Of a stretch of DNA of 64,000 nt, positions 24,166 through 35,400 are shown in pieces. Location of the stretch: the NCBI GenBank assembly GCA_003116995.1, contig BDSL01000168.1:59605-123604 (forward strand), written 5' to 3'. Positions within the stretch are counted from its first letter, which is position 1. Each line of letters starts with the position of its first letter. Position numbers and translations under genes: made by a program. The stretch is from Yamagishiella unicocca (lineage: Eukaryota; Chlorophyta; Chlorophyceae; Chlamydomonadales; Volvocaceae). A model generated the notes under the pieces. It saw nothing but the letters and a program-made list of their open reading frames with translations. It was not told the DNA's origin and did no database searches.

Positions 24166-25249
24166 GGACTTCAACAGCCAACGAGAAGAGTGAGAGCCAG
24201 AAACACACGCCGCCTCCACTGGATCTGGCGGCGACTGCGGCGACACTGACGACGACCCCAGGCCACAGGCTGGTTTCCGATACCGTCTGACGCTGCAGCG
24301 CTCCACCGCCGCCACTGCTGCCACCGTCACCACTGCCGCCAGCACCAAGGAGGCGCGCTGCAGCGGGAACGCCACCAAGGGAGAGGAGCCGCAGCGGCGG
24401 CAGCAGGTGGCCGCCACAGCCACTACCAGCGGGAAGGCGGGGGTGGGGTCGCGGGAAGGCGGGTGGGGGGGGAGCGGGGAGCGGGAAGGCGGAGGTGGAG
24501 GAAACAGGGTGCATCCTACAGCGATCTGATTGGCCTCCCGCACCTTTGTAAAACGTTGCTCTGCACCCGAAACCTGACCATCACGTCCCTTGTACCGAGT
24601 ACCGTTTACGACATATCGCATGTGGTGAACAGACTCGCAAAAATGCGGACATGTAAGGCCCTCGGCAGCTTTACCGACCGTTTCGCCGCTTTTCATTCAC
24701 ATGCCATTACTGCAAGCCGTAAAGGCATAGTTGATTCAGGTTAAAACACTTCAAACTAGCCTGAAATTCCTGTTAGCCAAGCTAACAATGATGAAACCTT
24801 TTGGTATTAGCCCCCGAATATTCAACGCCATACCGTGCTTTCTGCACAACCGATCCACACTTCACCCGGCGTTGCGGGGCGTATGGGTCTGCAGGGCTCT
24901 CAATCTGTCAGCCCCCGCAGAGAACATCCCCTTACCCCATCACCGCAATTACATGGACTGCACCACACCCATGCACACCCGCACTGCGTACAAGAGCACC
25001 GCGTCAGAGCGCCAACGCCCGTGCCGCATGATGGCATGTAGAGGCACGCCCGCCTCGTAAGCCGCCGTGGCCCCTCACGGCGCGAACAGACGGATGGGTT
25101 GTTGCTTGGGCATCGCGCACATCGGTCATGCTTACTTGTAGCCCTGATGTCGGCGCGCTTCCCCCCGCCTTTGGCGTGCGAACGATTGTGCCCTACGATG
25201 CCGTCGTCGTGCAGATTGCATATCCGACAGCTGGACGGTGTTGCCGACC
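24166..25249. other. No gene seen
   Basis: Starts with GC-rich, Gly/Pro/Ala-coding sequence (to about 24500) that could be the decayed continuation of the monooxygenase locus. The rest has no convincing exon on either strand. Confidence 0.4.
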
Positions 25250-25715
25250 GCCTGGGCAACCCCGACTGAGAGGTGTCGACGACTTTGTAAAGCACCTAAC
25301 CTCTTTGTGAGGTCCCTGGCTCTCCCTGCGACCTCATTGCCGCATGACCATTGTCCTATGGTAATGCTTTCAATTGGGGTATCAATTCCTGGTTTGGTGC
25401 TGGGCTGGTTTTCTGGAAGAAGCCGATGCCATGGTGGGCGACAGCTGACAAAACGTGTGACCGATGCTGTGCTTGGCTCCGCTAGTTGGCTCTTCTATCA
25501 TTAGCGCCTGCCTGGGCAACCCCGACTGAGAGAGGTGTCGACGTCTTTGTAAAACGCCTGACCTCTTTGTGAGGTCCCTGCGACCTCATTGCCGCATGAC
25601 CATAGTCCTATGGTAATGCTTTCAATTGGGGTATCAATTCCTGCAATTTGGTGCTAAGCAGGTTTTCTTGGAGAAGCCGATGCCCTGATGGCGACAGCTG
25701 ACAAAAAGTGCGGCC
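25250..25715. repeat. Tandem repeat, two copies of about 260 bp
   Basis: CCTGGGCAACCCCGACTGAG begins at 25251 and 25511. The copies share the blocks ACCTCTTTGTGAGGTCCCTG and GCTTTCAATTGGGGTATCAA. The opening block also heads the dispersed repeat at 48230. Confidence 0.85.
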
Positions 25716-25856
25716 ACACATCAGGGCGTTCGCGGCGCGGGAACAAGGGCCGCCAAAAAGCCGCCGCGGTCACAAAGGGGCTCCTAACGGCACCACCACC
25801 CCGTGCGGGATGACACCGGTAACCATTGCACCCCGCACGGAATGGACAAACAGAAG

Positions 25857-26174
25857 CTATAGGTCACAGGCGTCGCGAGCAGCACGAGCCGCATTCAGGG
25901 AGGGATGCGGCAAACGGTCAGCAGCATATAGCAGGTCCGCTGCAGTTTTGGCTCCATCTTTTGCCGCAGCCGTCTCCGTCTCCTGCAGCCTGGCTGCCTG
26001 ATCCATTGACTCCTGGGCCACCTCCACCGCACCGTCCCTGCTGGTGGCCAGGGGCTTCAGATAGTGTGGGTCCAAGATCGCAATGGCTGCGGCGCGACCC
26101 TTTAAGGTCTCGTCAAACATGCCGCACTCCTTCAGCAGTCGCCTTACAGGACGCGGGGCACACAACCGGCGCAA
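25857..26174 (-). CDS. Transposon-type open frame, unknown
   Basis: A minus-strand frame of about 105 codons with protein-like composition (RRLLKECGMFDETLKGR, AIAILDPHYLKPLA, then an Ala/Glu/Asp-rich helix). It lies in copy 1 of the dispersed repeat; the corresponding part is missing from copy 2. No ATG at the start and no family recognised, so it is probably part of a larger decayed protein. Confidence 0.3.
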   Translation of the reverse strand: MRRLCAPRPVRRLLKECGMFDETLKGRAAAIAILDPHYLKPLATSRDGAVEVAQESMDQAARLQETETAAAKDGAKTAADLLYAADRLPHPSLNAARAARDACDL

Positions 26175-26289
26175 GGGATTTCATTTGGCGCTTTGGGGTT
26201 CCGATTGGATCGGAAGTGCGTGTGTCCCTCGTCGCCACAACGACACATCCATAACTACTCGAGACGAAACCTTACCCGGTGTGCGCCGA

Positions 26290-26690
26290 TCAACTTCAGC
26301 GCCCATGCCACTTTGAAGAGGCTTACAAGCAGCTGCTTCGTGACAGCACACTGACGTGCAAGTTGGAAGTGGGGGGCGAGCCAGCGGACCTCCGGCTTGA
26401 CATTGACTGCTTCCCGGCGGATAAGCTATCCGCCCACATGCGCTGTGATGATGGCCCTGGACGAGCTCAGCGATACAGCGTCGGACCCCAACTTACGGTG
26501 GTTCGCAAAGCTTTACGCGCCTCACCTGCGAGTTTGGGTCGCTGGCCAATATGCCAGCGGCTGCCCTGGAGGTGTGGACGGTGCACGACGGTTTTCCGAT
26601 GGCGAGTGCATGTGAGGCTCAGGACCGTCTTGCCCATGTTCTGGAGCTTGAAGTGTCCAGGCCGACGTATGATCATGTTAAATTGACGTA
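26290..26690 (+). pseudogene. Repeat-encoded protein, frameshifted copy
   Basis: The plus strand encodes HFEEAYKQLLRDSTL followed by LEVGGEPADLRLDIDCF. Near 26430 an insertion relative to copy 2 (CTATCCGCCCAC against CTCAC) shifts the frame; the continuation ALDELSDTASDPNLRWFAKL is in another frame. Copy 2 at 48588-48899 keeps the two halves in one frame. Function unknown. Confidence 0.5.
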
Positions 26691-26796
26691 TGGCATGTTA
26701 AGTTGAGGAACACAGCTATAGCTTCCGCGCCAGCTCTTCCCACCCCCTGTTCGTTTTGCACTTGGCCAGTGTGGTTGTGGTTATGATAGGTGTAAT

Positions 26797-27341
26797 TATT
26801 ATTATTATTACATTACGCCGGCACTAGGCCTGGCATGTTGTTAAGGGGGCGGGGCGGTGAGGGCATCAGTACACCCTATACGCTCGCGCCACCAGTACCA
26901 ATCCACCTCATATCGCTAAGGCCCACGCCACATTATCGCTGTGGAACACGACCAGTTAGTGCAACTCGCCGGAGGCTGGTGCTCCTGCCACATCCCTAAC
27001 TCATATTTGTATCAATTTTTGAGATTCAAGCGCTCTCCGGAAACCGGTCTTCCGCCAGCTCCATGTCCAGCATGCCGCCATGCTTGGTGTACTTGAGTGT
27101 ACTTGAGGGTTGAGCCACCCGTAGGACGCAGACGCTCCCGTCTCTGGCCTAAGCCCCAACACTTCATACTAGAGTTAGTCCTCCCTAACCACACCGATGG
27201 CTATTGGCTGCCCGCACCATCGGGATCGGCGGCAGGATTCGAACCTGCATCTCCTGTGCCGCACCTTGTGGGAATTGAACCTGGGATCTCCCAGGCCACA
27301 AGGATTGGATTTTTCGGGCTCTCCCAATTGAGCTACACCGA
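26797..27341 (-). mobile_element. tRNA-derived SINE with 14-bp target-site duplication
   Basis: On the minus strand the element begins at 27341 with a tRNA-like head (TCGGTGTAGCTCAATTGG), runs 545 bp and ends in an ATA/AAT microsatellite tail (plus-strand TTATTATTATTATTA from 26797). Identical 14-bp copies of ATGATAGGTGTAAT flank it at 26783-26796 and 27342-27355. Head, simple-repeat tail and target duplication together are diagnostic of a SINE mobilised by a LINE. The head is not a working tRNA gene: the D arm is perfect, but the anticodon arm does not pair. The insertion lies inside copy 1 of the dispersed repeat and is absent from copy 2, so it is younger than that duplication. Confidence 0.9.
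27235..27335 (-). promoter_or_regulatory. Internal RNA polymerase III promoter: A box and two B-like boxes
   Basis: A box TAGCTCAATTGG at 27324-27335. A B-like box GGTTCAATTCC at 27271-27281 has tRNA-like spacing from it, and a perfect consensus B box GGTTCGAATCC follows at 27235-27245 within a fully paired T arm (GCAGG/CCTGC). Two consecutive T-arm-like units suggest the head is built from two tRNA pieces. Confidence 0.8.
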
Positions 27342-27470
27342 ATGATAGGTGTAATGAGCTTGAACAAATCAAAGGGGGGTCTGTTGTAAGCACGCATGTT
27401 CACCCTGCCACGTCTCCACCTCGCACAGCCACCGCATCCTGTCCGCTGATTCTGCACCACCATGATGTCC

Positions 27471-29036
27471 TATGGATTTGACGAAAACGCTGGGGGATCG
27501 TGGCTTGAAAAGCTTGACTTGCGGATGTTACAGGGACCCCGAATGGGTCGAATGCTTCAGCATAACCCTGTGGGCCCTATAGTGGCCTCCATAGGATGGT
27601 ATATGATGCGAGGACTTATGGTTCGAGCGCCGGCGGGCGAGCCTAAGTAGAATATGGTGAAAGATGCGACACTGTTGGCTTCCTCGCTTGCGTGTACACG
27701 TGAGACTTGCTTGCGCACATCTGTGGCTGGAGTACTGGCTAACGCTGTGCGTGCCCTGGTTTGTCACGGCCCGCGTGCCGGAGCTGACCCGTAGGTCTGA
27801 GGTCTGACCGTACAGGCCAAGTACGCCAAAAATGTAACTTCGATTCAGACCGCGCCGCTTTGGGACTATTCAGGTTTAGATTCCGACCTTCGAAAACCAG
27901 CGTTTCGACTTTCGGAGGCCTTCAGCCCAGATGAGTGGCAACGAGCAGCCAGCGGCAGTATAGAGATACTCCTTTGCAGTATTTTCGGTGGGTTTGGTTG
28001 TCTACGGCGGAGTTGTTGGGCGGGACACCCCAAGGCGGACCCGTCGATCAAGTTCTCGGCCCGCTTCGTCTTTAGGCGGGTCCGTTGGCGGTTTTTACCC
28101 GCGTGATGCTGATCACAATTGTAATATTGTTGGACTTATTGCCTGTATCGCCGTATGGAACCGTCGCGGCGGTTAGTCTTGCGGCACCACCAGATTGAGG
28201 CGAGGAGTTTCGGCGAACAACCATACGAAAGACGTGTGATGCCCGTACGGCACATGCACATCCATGCGGGTGAGGGCAAGAGAGGTACCCCTCTGAGTGG
28301 GCACAATCCGAGCCAGCCAGCTGCCTTGTAACATGTTAGACAGAGGTACCCGCCTCTGAGTGGGATGGTAGCAAAGTTTGCCTCAAACAATGATATTGTT
28401 CCTGTCATCACGCAGTCTAAGAGTGCAGGACCCTCCGACATGGCAGCGGCCCAGACCTGCAACCTCTACCCCACCCATCGACAATGGCGATTTCAGCTGT
28501 GTCTGCCAAAAGCGCCCGCTGATATGGCCACTTAATCTTGGAGTTCATTTCACTCTCTGATGCGTGTTGCAGATTGGATATGTCTTGCAAGCGTACGTCA
28601 CATGTTAGGTATGCCGTACGGCACGGCACAGTACGTCGAACTGGTACTGGACGTCGGTGTGCCTAGCAGCAGAAGTAATTCTTACGACTTTACTTCTCGG
28701 CTGCACCACGGCGACCCCTGGCGCGCGGCAGAGGTGTCACTATAAGTGTGGGTCCCAACAAATGTCTGACAACCCGCCCAACCAATGTGCAACATGGTCG
28801 CACGCAAAACCATGCGCACTAACGTACAGAAGTCGCCATACAGTCAGGAAAAGAACATTGGCAGCAGGAAGCACAGAAGCCCTCTGAACTGCCCCACCAT
28901 GCAAGCACTGTACATGCGGAAAGGATGCACACAGAGGTCCATGCAGAGATGCCTCCCATGAATGCTGTCACAAACACCGCTAAGCGCCAAAGCCCGCCTT
29001 CACCCTTGGGGCCAACGCAGCACCCTAGCCAGCGAG
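27471..29036. other. No gene seen
   Basis: Ordinary intergenic DNA with short repeats (AGAGGTACCC...CTCTGAGTGG at 28279 and 28343). No reading frame with protein character beyond about 60 codons. Confidence 0.5.
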
Positions 29037-30224
29037 CTACAGCAGCTGCCGGGAGATCCGCATCAGCTCGTCCCGGTTCATGGACATGAGGAACTTGACC
29101 TGGCCGTACAGCTGAGTGCCCTCCAGGTTCACCCGCTCGATGGGGCTCATCTCATCGGAGCTGGTTTTGCGTATGACGAGGACCTCTGGGTTGGTCTGGC
29201 CGACGTAGAGGTAGCGGTCCTCGATGACACAGGCATCAGTGGACCGTGAGAGGATGCAGGTGTCCAGCAGGTTGACCATGGCACCGAAGCACAGCCAGTC
29301 GTAGAGGACGTAGTTCTTGTTTAGGAAGGCCTGCTGGAACCAGCCGGCGGCCAACAAGCGCAACACCTGGTGCTTCACCTCGTCCTGGTCGGGCCGCTGC
29401 TCAGAAGCCTCCTGGCTGGAAGAGGGAGGCGGCGGCGGCTGCGAGATGCCCAGGTAGTCCAGGATCTCCTCCCACTGCGAGAACTTGACGTTGCTGTTGC
29501 AGGTGTTGTTTGTCACGAACAACAGCGGTACGCCGTGCTTGCTGGCGATGTCGAGCAGGATCTGAACGCCGGTTGGCGAGTAGATGGCGTTCATGGTGGC
29601 TCGTGGGTCACGGTTCTTGACTCGGAGGGTCTTGGTCCCCTCCTCGGCGAGGACTCCAGCCATGATCGGCATGGGGACTCCGCAGGCCTTCAACTTTGTT
29701 CCCATGACCTCCAAGCCAACGCTGCCAAGCGCTTCTCGCAGGTGGCGCAGGTAACCGAGGGAGCCATTCCCGTCCAGGAGCACCATGTCAATACCATCAC
29801 TGGTTATCAGCGCTGCGAGGTCCTTCATCGTAATCCATTCGGGTTGCTGGTCAGCGATGTAGGACTGGGTCGGGCTTACGAAGTGGGCGAGCTCGTCAAA
29901 CTGCTTTGCAGCGGTAAAAATGTTCTTCTCATTGAGACCCCCTGCGACGAACTTGACGCTTTCCTGGACAAACGGTCCCTTAGCCAAGAGGCTTAATATC
30001 TTGGCGCACCGGGCCACAATCTCCGCTGCAAACGCCGGGTCGTGTTCCATGGGATCCTCGCTGTCCAGTTTTCTGCAAGCCAACCGTTCTGGCACGGCTA
30101 TAAATACGTTGAAGGATACATTCGCCCTTTGATATCGGTAGCACAGCCTGTTCAACGCGGCTGCTATGACGTAGCCATCGAAGTCCGATGTGTCGCCACT
30201 CATAATGTAAGCAATTACCGCCAT
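29037..30224 (-). CDS. Nucleoside-hydrolase-like protein (tentative), single exon
   Basis: An uninterrupted 395-codon frame with ATG at 30222-30224 and stop at 29037, no introns. The order of blocks is like that of inosine-uridine nucleoside hydrolases: an N-terminal Asp-rich strand and loop (YIMSGDTSDFDG), IDMVLLDGNGSLGYL in place of the 'LxxLGPxTN' region, and RDPRATMNAIYSPTGV then GVPLLFVTNNTC. These enzymes cleave the N-glycosidic bond of nucleosides. The canonical DxDxxxDD calcium site is not exact (D11, D14, D16), so activity may differ. A Pro/Ser/Gln-rich loop (SQPPPPPSSSQ) sits near residue 265. Lack of introns among intron-rich neighbours suggests a retrocopy or transposon-carried gene. 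The frame is certainly real coding sequence; the family call is weak. Confidence 0.7.
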   Translation of the reverse strand: MAVIAYIMSGDTSDFDGYVIAAALNRLCYRYQRANVSFNVFIAVPERLACRKLDSEDPMEHDPAFAAEIVARCAKILSLLAKGPFVQESVKFVAGGLNEKNIFTAAKQFDELAHFVSPTQSYIADQQPEWITMKDLAALITSDGIDMVLLDGNGSLGYLRHLREALGSVGLEVMGTKLKACGVPMPIMAGVLAEEGTKTLRVKNRDPRATMNAIYSPTGVQILLDIASKHGVPLLFVTNNTCNSNVKFSQWEEILDYLGISQPPPPPSSSQEASEQRPDQDEVKHQVLRLLAAGWFQQAFLNKNYVLYDWLCFGAMVNLLDTCILSRSTDACVIEDRYLYVGQTNPEVLVIRKTSSDEMSPIERVNLEGTQLYGQVKFLMSMNRDELMRISRQLL

Positions 30225-32414
30225 CTTGTCGACGGGATGGGTAATAGGTACCTTGGAATCAACGAATGAGATGTCGATAACAGTCTACTTGGAATCTAGT
30301 TATGGTTCCGGCTCGTGGTCCCTTACCGTACTACCGGTAGTGGGCTTGAGGGCCCTATGGAGCGATACCGGCGAAACCTGTGGTCCGTCTTTCGCTGGGC
30401 GCTTTTGGCTGTGGAATAGTATGTTTCCTGCGTACTTAGGGAATTTTAGGCCAAACGGTGGAGGTTTCAGCAGGTCATCACTGTGACGAAAGCGCCGGAG
30501 CCAAGCGAAGATGACGTCGACCTTATGCATGTTGCACGTAGGGAAAACATGTCACTGTGCCTCAGCAGAAAAGAAGGCACTTCGATGGGGGAAACTCCTC
30601 TGATGACGGCGGTCTCGATGGGCGAAACGTTGGTCCGCAATTTCAAGAAAAAGAAAGCTATCAATTTGCTAGCTGTTCGGGGGTAGAGGTGCATGTTGGG
30701 TGCATCGGGTTGCAGCATGGGGGTGGAGCTTGAGGGCCCTACGGAGCGATACCCGAGGTCCGTCTTTTGCTGCTCGCTTTTGGCTATGGATTCGTATGTA
30801 CGTTTCTTGGGCTGTGACAGAATTTTAGGCCGAACGGCGAGGGTTGGTCCGTCCGGGTTTGGGCTCCAGAAGTCTGAGGGTGGGGGCTTGAGGGCCCCAT
30901 GGAGTGGTTGATAAGCTGGCGCTTCATGTCAGGTGCCCCATTTCACGTGCCAAGGTTTGGCTGGTGCATGTGGGACTGGCTGCGGTCTCGGCCATGGAGA
31001 GCGGGCGGGGGTTTCTGGTTGCAGCCCTGTCAGGGGTCCCAGCGGATTCCCTTGGCCTGGCCCTCTGGAGCGGGCGATTTCTTGAGTGATGGTCGCTTTG
31101 GGGGCGGCTGTGGGCGTCTGCGGCTCTGGGGCTTCATCGGAAAGGATGGGACTCGGCCCTCCTGCTCTCCCGCCCTTCACTACGAACTACGTACTTTCCT
31201 CGCTCTGGCTCTTATCCTTGTACGGCATGGTCATCATGACCACCGCGCCCACGACTTGAGTGGCAGGTTGACGCATTTCTCGTTGTCGTTGCAGATCACG
31301 AACAGAGCAGGGAGAAGCCCTGTCGAGAGAAACCCATGTCACCACGAGGGGTGGGACAAGGCGCCCCTCGCCTTGTCCCGTAGAATGACCAGCCATTTCA
31401 TCCCTTTTAACTTGTTGCGCTTACCTCCATTTCCGTCTTGGACACTGGCTCCCGACCACGCTTTACTGTGTCTGTGCTGACAGATCTGAGTGGAGGCATG
31501 TCTACCCGGTGGTTGAATCAGTTTAGTCTTGTTGGTGTTCAAGCCTCCATTAATGCTCTTGTCCCGCTAACCTTATAATATTCAACACCTCTATGCGAAC
31601 CTGCCTGTACAATTTGCGCATTAGAGGCTCCGGGTCTTTCTCCATAATCCTACTGTGGAACCAGCTTCTTATCTTCACGCACGTCAAAGGAAATCGTTGT
31701 CTGATAATGTCTTGCAATGCAATTCATCAAAATTAGTTGTTTTATCGCAGGCGGGCGTGCCGTGCAAAGCGGGGCCCTATATAGGGCCCTCGGCCTCACT
31801 TCAGAATGAGGAGTAGCGGAGTTGGGGTCTTTACCAAAGAATTCAAGCACCCCGAAACTGAGCTTTCGAACTCCAGCTATTTCAGCTCAATTATCCTACG
31901 GCCGGTGCCTATATTATTATTCCTCCCGCGCTGGTACTTGCCAGCGACTGGGCCCGATGTCACCTTAGCAACGCGTCATTATGCGCGTACTCCCCATTGT
32001 CGTCGCCGCCGGATCGAGGGCTCTGTGGAGCTTGCTAGTGGTAGGAACCAGCCCGCCCCCAGCCAGTTGCTACGCGTGTATTAATGCCTACTTTTCTTCA
32101 TTCACATATGCGTGTATCATATCGCCGTGACGAACGTAGACCCCGGGACGATTTCCAGTCGCTTTGGCGGACCCCGGTTCAACAACATCTGCCGTGGAGG
32201 TAAGCACGTTTCGCGAGGGCGGATGGCTGGTCCGCAGGCCGGAACTCGATGCGGGGTCATTACTGTTGTGAATATGGTAAAGCGTAGGCATGTGCCGACC
32301 GTGCTTTGTTGCGTGAATTTTCTGCCATTGGGTGTTGGATAGATAGCATTCAAGTGGCAGGTACAGCCATACATGACACGTTGTGAGCGAGTGACCAGTC
32401 GGTGCGGTGTGCAG
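30225..32414. other. No gene seen; diverged repeats
   Basis: A block at 30340-30470 (GGGCTTGAGGGCCCTATGGAG... AATTTTAGGCC) recurs diverged at 30728-30870, and its first part (TAGTTATGGTTC...CTTACCG) again at 41424-41460. Around 32120-32214 a plus-strand stretch ends in a good donor (GGAG/GTAAGC) and could be a further 5' exon of the TIR-TPR gene, but I cannot join it in phase. Confidence 0.4.
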
Positions 32415-35400
32415 GGAACATTGCCCTCCTTCAAGGCATGCACAGCGCCATGGCAGCAGTGGAGGCCCGTGGACAAGCGGGGTGATGATGAAGGGCTCTT
32501 GATGCCAAACCGTGCGCCGAACCACATCTCAAAGGTGCGTGGACTTCATCAACAAATTATAATAAGGGTACAAGATAACCTGTGCACGCGCGCTTCAGTC
32601 CTATCCGACTCTTGCCTTGGCGAATGAACGATCAGCATAGCACACCTGCTACTTGTGGCCCAAGATAGCATGGGTCATTTGCCATGACTCTACATCCGTA
32701 GATAGTGTCACTTCGGATAGAAATAATGCATGAAGTATTGATAGGATTGATAAGATTGACAGACCCGCTGCCCCGAGGTTCGTTGGTTCACTTCGCGGCT
32801 ATCCCCTGCTACATCTGTCCGGACAAACCATGGTGTATACAGTCATGGATTTTTCTTCTCTATCTGTGCGTGGCTGGGTGCCAGCAAGAAAGCCATAACT
32901 CTTGCACCCCACCACCATACGTAGCCCACCTGCCCAGGCAGTACGGAGGCAAACACACTTCATTTTCTTAAAAGAGGATGGGGAAACGCACGTAAAACGG
33001 CGATGTTAGGGTGATGGCCGATGCATGGCCAAGAGCGGAAAGGGATCAAAAACAGCACCAGTCTGCGCTGTCGGGCATTCACCAAAGCCTCTTTATTCTT
33101 TCTGTGTCGTGCGATAGCGAAGCATCTGTTTGTTTCATTCTTGTCTTTCCTTCCTGCCTCCTACGCACCTGTCAGCAGGTCTCTAGCATGCTATTTACGC
33201 CACTTTTTTAACCTTCGCCCCACCGAGCTCAGCAACAAACACACCCTGCACTACTCGCATGTACAGCTTAGGGGATTAGGGTTGCAAGAATGCTGTTCTG
33301 ATTGTATGCCCTTCGGCCCGTGTCCGTTGCACGTGTATGCATGCACAGGCCGCTGTCTCCCTGGCCTGGCTGAAGAAGTTCTCTGAGAAGCACAAGGCGG
33401 AGGGAAATATCAGCACAAGCGACCTCACCAAGAAATACATAACCGACGCCCACCAGTGCCGCTACACGGTCTTTATGCTGAGCGACCCCAGCCAGGCGCA
33501 ACACGTATCTAAGGGCAGGCCCTTCTACTTCATCAGCTACGCCTGGAAAAGGCCCTTCACGGAGACACTCACCATGGTTGCCAAACACTTTGAACCTGAG
33601 CAACAGCGGCTGTGGAGGCGCGGCAGCAACAGGGAGGCGCTTCCTGCCCTCAAGGAGGACGAAGTGTTCCTCTGGTTGGACATGTTTGCCGTCGTAAGTA
33701 TATTTCTGCGCGTTGCCTAATAGTTACGTACTGTCATATACATTACATCTTATGTACCACGTGTTTGTCTACTTTTGCCTATCATTGCAACAGTTAGTTA
33801 ATAGGTTGCTTACATGTTGTCGGTTTCACCCTTTTCTACACCATTTCAGAACCAGCACACGCTCGAGGAGAAGGATGGCGACCTGCAACGGCTACGCGAG
33901 GCTGTTGAGGACGCTGAGGAGGTGCTGATGGTGCTGGATGAGGAGGGCACGCCGCTGACCCGCATTTGGTGTCTGTACGAGGCATGGGTGGCTGGCAGGC
34001 CAATTGAAGGCCAGCAATCGAAACTGCGCCTGCTGTCATACGGTATCGACTACGGCAACCTTGAGAAGGTAAGCTTTGGGTTTATTATGGCTTGTCGGCA
34101 TTCGGCTGGGATTGAAAGTGGAATTACCAAAGAGCCGAGTTAAGCTCAGCTGGGTCAGCTGAACAAACACTGATGACATCCTCAAATAGCGACATCCTCC
34201 ACGGGGGGCAAGTGCGCCAGCGCGGTAACTATCCGCGCCAGGTCCGGCGGCAGGACACCCTCCCCAAACCAGGGGATCCCTGGGCGATGCGAGGAATGTG
34301 TGGTACACACCTTGTCGCGCTCCCCGGGCTTGTTTCAAGCAACGGCATTTCAGTGGTTTCTAAGGGAGTCATCTCCGTTGCACACACGCAGGTGTTTATT
34401 GATCTCGATGTCAGCAAAGCTAAGGCGTTCTATGATGTTGACCGGGAAAGCATCCTGGAGGAAATTCGGAAGGATGTCGGCAGCCTGGGCATAATGACAC
34501 ACACCCTGAAGGATGCCCTGGTCGCTGGGGCAGTGGCGCAATTGCCACCAGACGATGTCGACTGGGATGTGAATGTATCCGAGCGGGTGGGCTGTGCGGC
34601 AGGCCTGTGTTACCTTTACGGTCGACTGCCACTGGCAGAGCAGCTGTACCGGCGGGGACTGGAGGGCCGTGAGCGGATTCTCGGGTTAGACCATCCTCAC
34701 ACACTGAACTCTGTCAACAACTTGGCTGGTGTGCTTGTGTCTCGGGGCCAGTTCGACCAGGCAGAACAGCTGTACCGGCGGGGACTGGAGGGCTCTGAGC
34801 GGATTCTCGGGTCAGACCATCCTCACACACTCACGTCTGTCAACAACTTGGCTGGTGTGCTACGGGCTCGGGGCCAGTTCGACCAGGCAGAGCAGCTGTA
34901 CCGGCGGGGACTGGAGGGCTCTGAGCGGATTCGCGGGTTAGACCATCCTCACACACTGAACTCTGTCAACAACTTGGCTGGTGTGCTTGAGTCTCGGGGC
35001 CAGTACGACCAGTCAGAGCAGCTGTACCGGCGGGCACTGGAGGGCCGTGAGCGGATTCTCGGGTCAGACCATCCTCACACACTCACGTCTGTCAACGACT
35101 TGGCTGGTGTGCTACGGGCTCGGGGCCAGTACGACCAGGCAGAACAGCTGTACCGGCGGGGACTGGAGGGCTCTGAGCGGATTCTCGGGTCAGACCATCC
35201 TGACACACTCACGTCTATCAACAACTTGGCTGGTGTGCTACGGGCTCGGGGCCAGTTCGACCAGGCAGAGCAGCTGTACCGGCGGGGACTGGAGGGCTCT
35301 GAGCGGATTCTCGGGTTAGACCATCCTCACACACTCACGTCTGTCAACAACTTGGCTGGTGTGCTTGAGTCTCGGGGCCAGTACGACCAGGCAGAGCAGC

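Larger units (their letters stand above)
25490..27470. repeat. Dispersed repeat family, copy 1 (interrupted by a SINE)
   Basis: Long stretches match 48208-49300: TTCGCGGCG and GCCGCCAAAA blocks near 25730, the block 26195-26340, the coding-like block to 26700, and the 3' part from CTTGAACAAATCAAAGG (27359) to about 27500. A SINE has inserted at 26797-27341. The family is probably an unclassified transposon; I could not define its ends. Confidence 0.7.

Noticed and set aside
27235..27341. Functional tRNA gene on the minus strand
   Set aside because: D arm and T arm are good, but there is no pairing anticodon arm, the A and B boxes are 90 nt apart, and the sequence is the head of a SINE with tail and target duplication.
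27528..27767. Short open frames downstream of the dispersed repeat
   Set aside because: Non-ATG starts, no protein character, interrupted in the related copy.
31187..31542. Possible gene on the minus strand (KLKGMKWLVILRDKARGAL)
   Set aside because: Short overlapping frames with no family, no consistent splice sites and no start.
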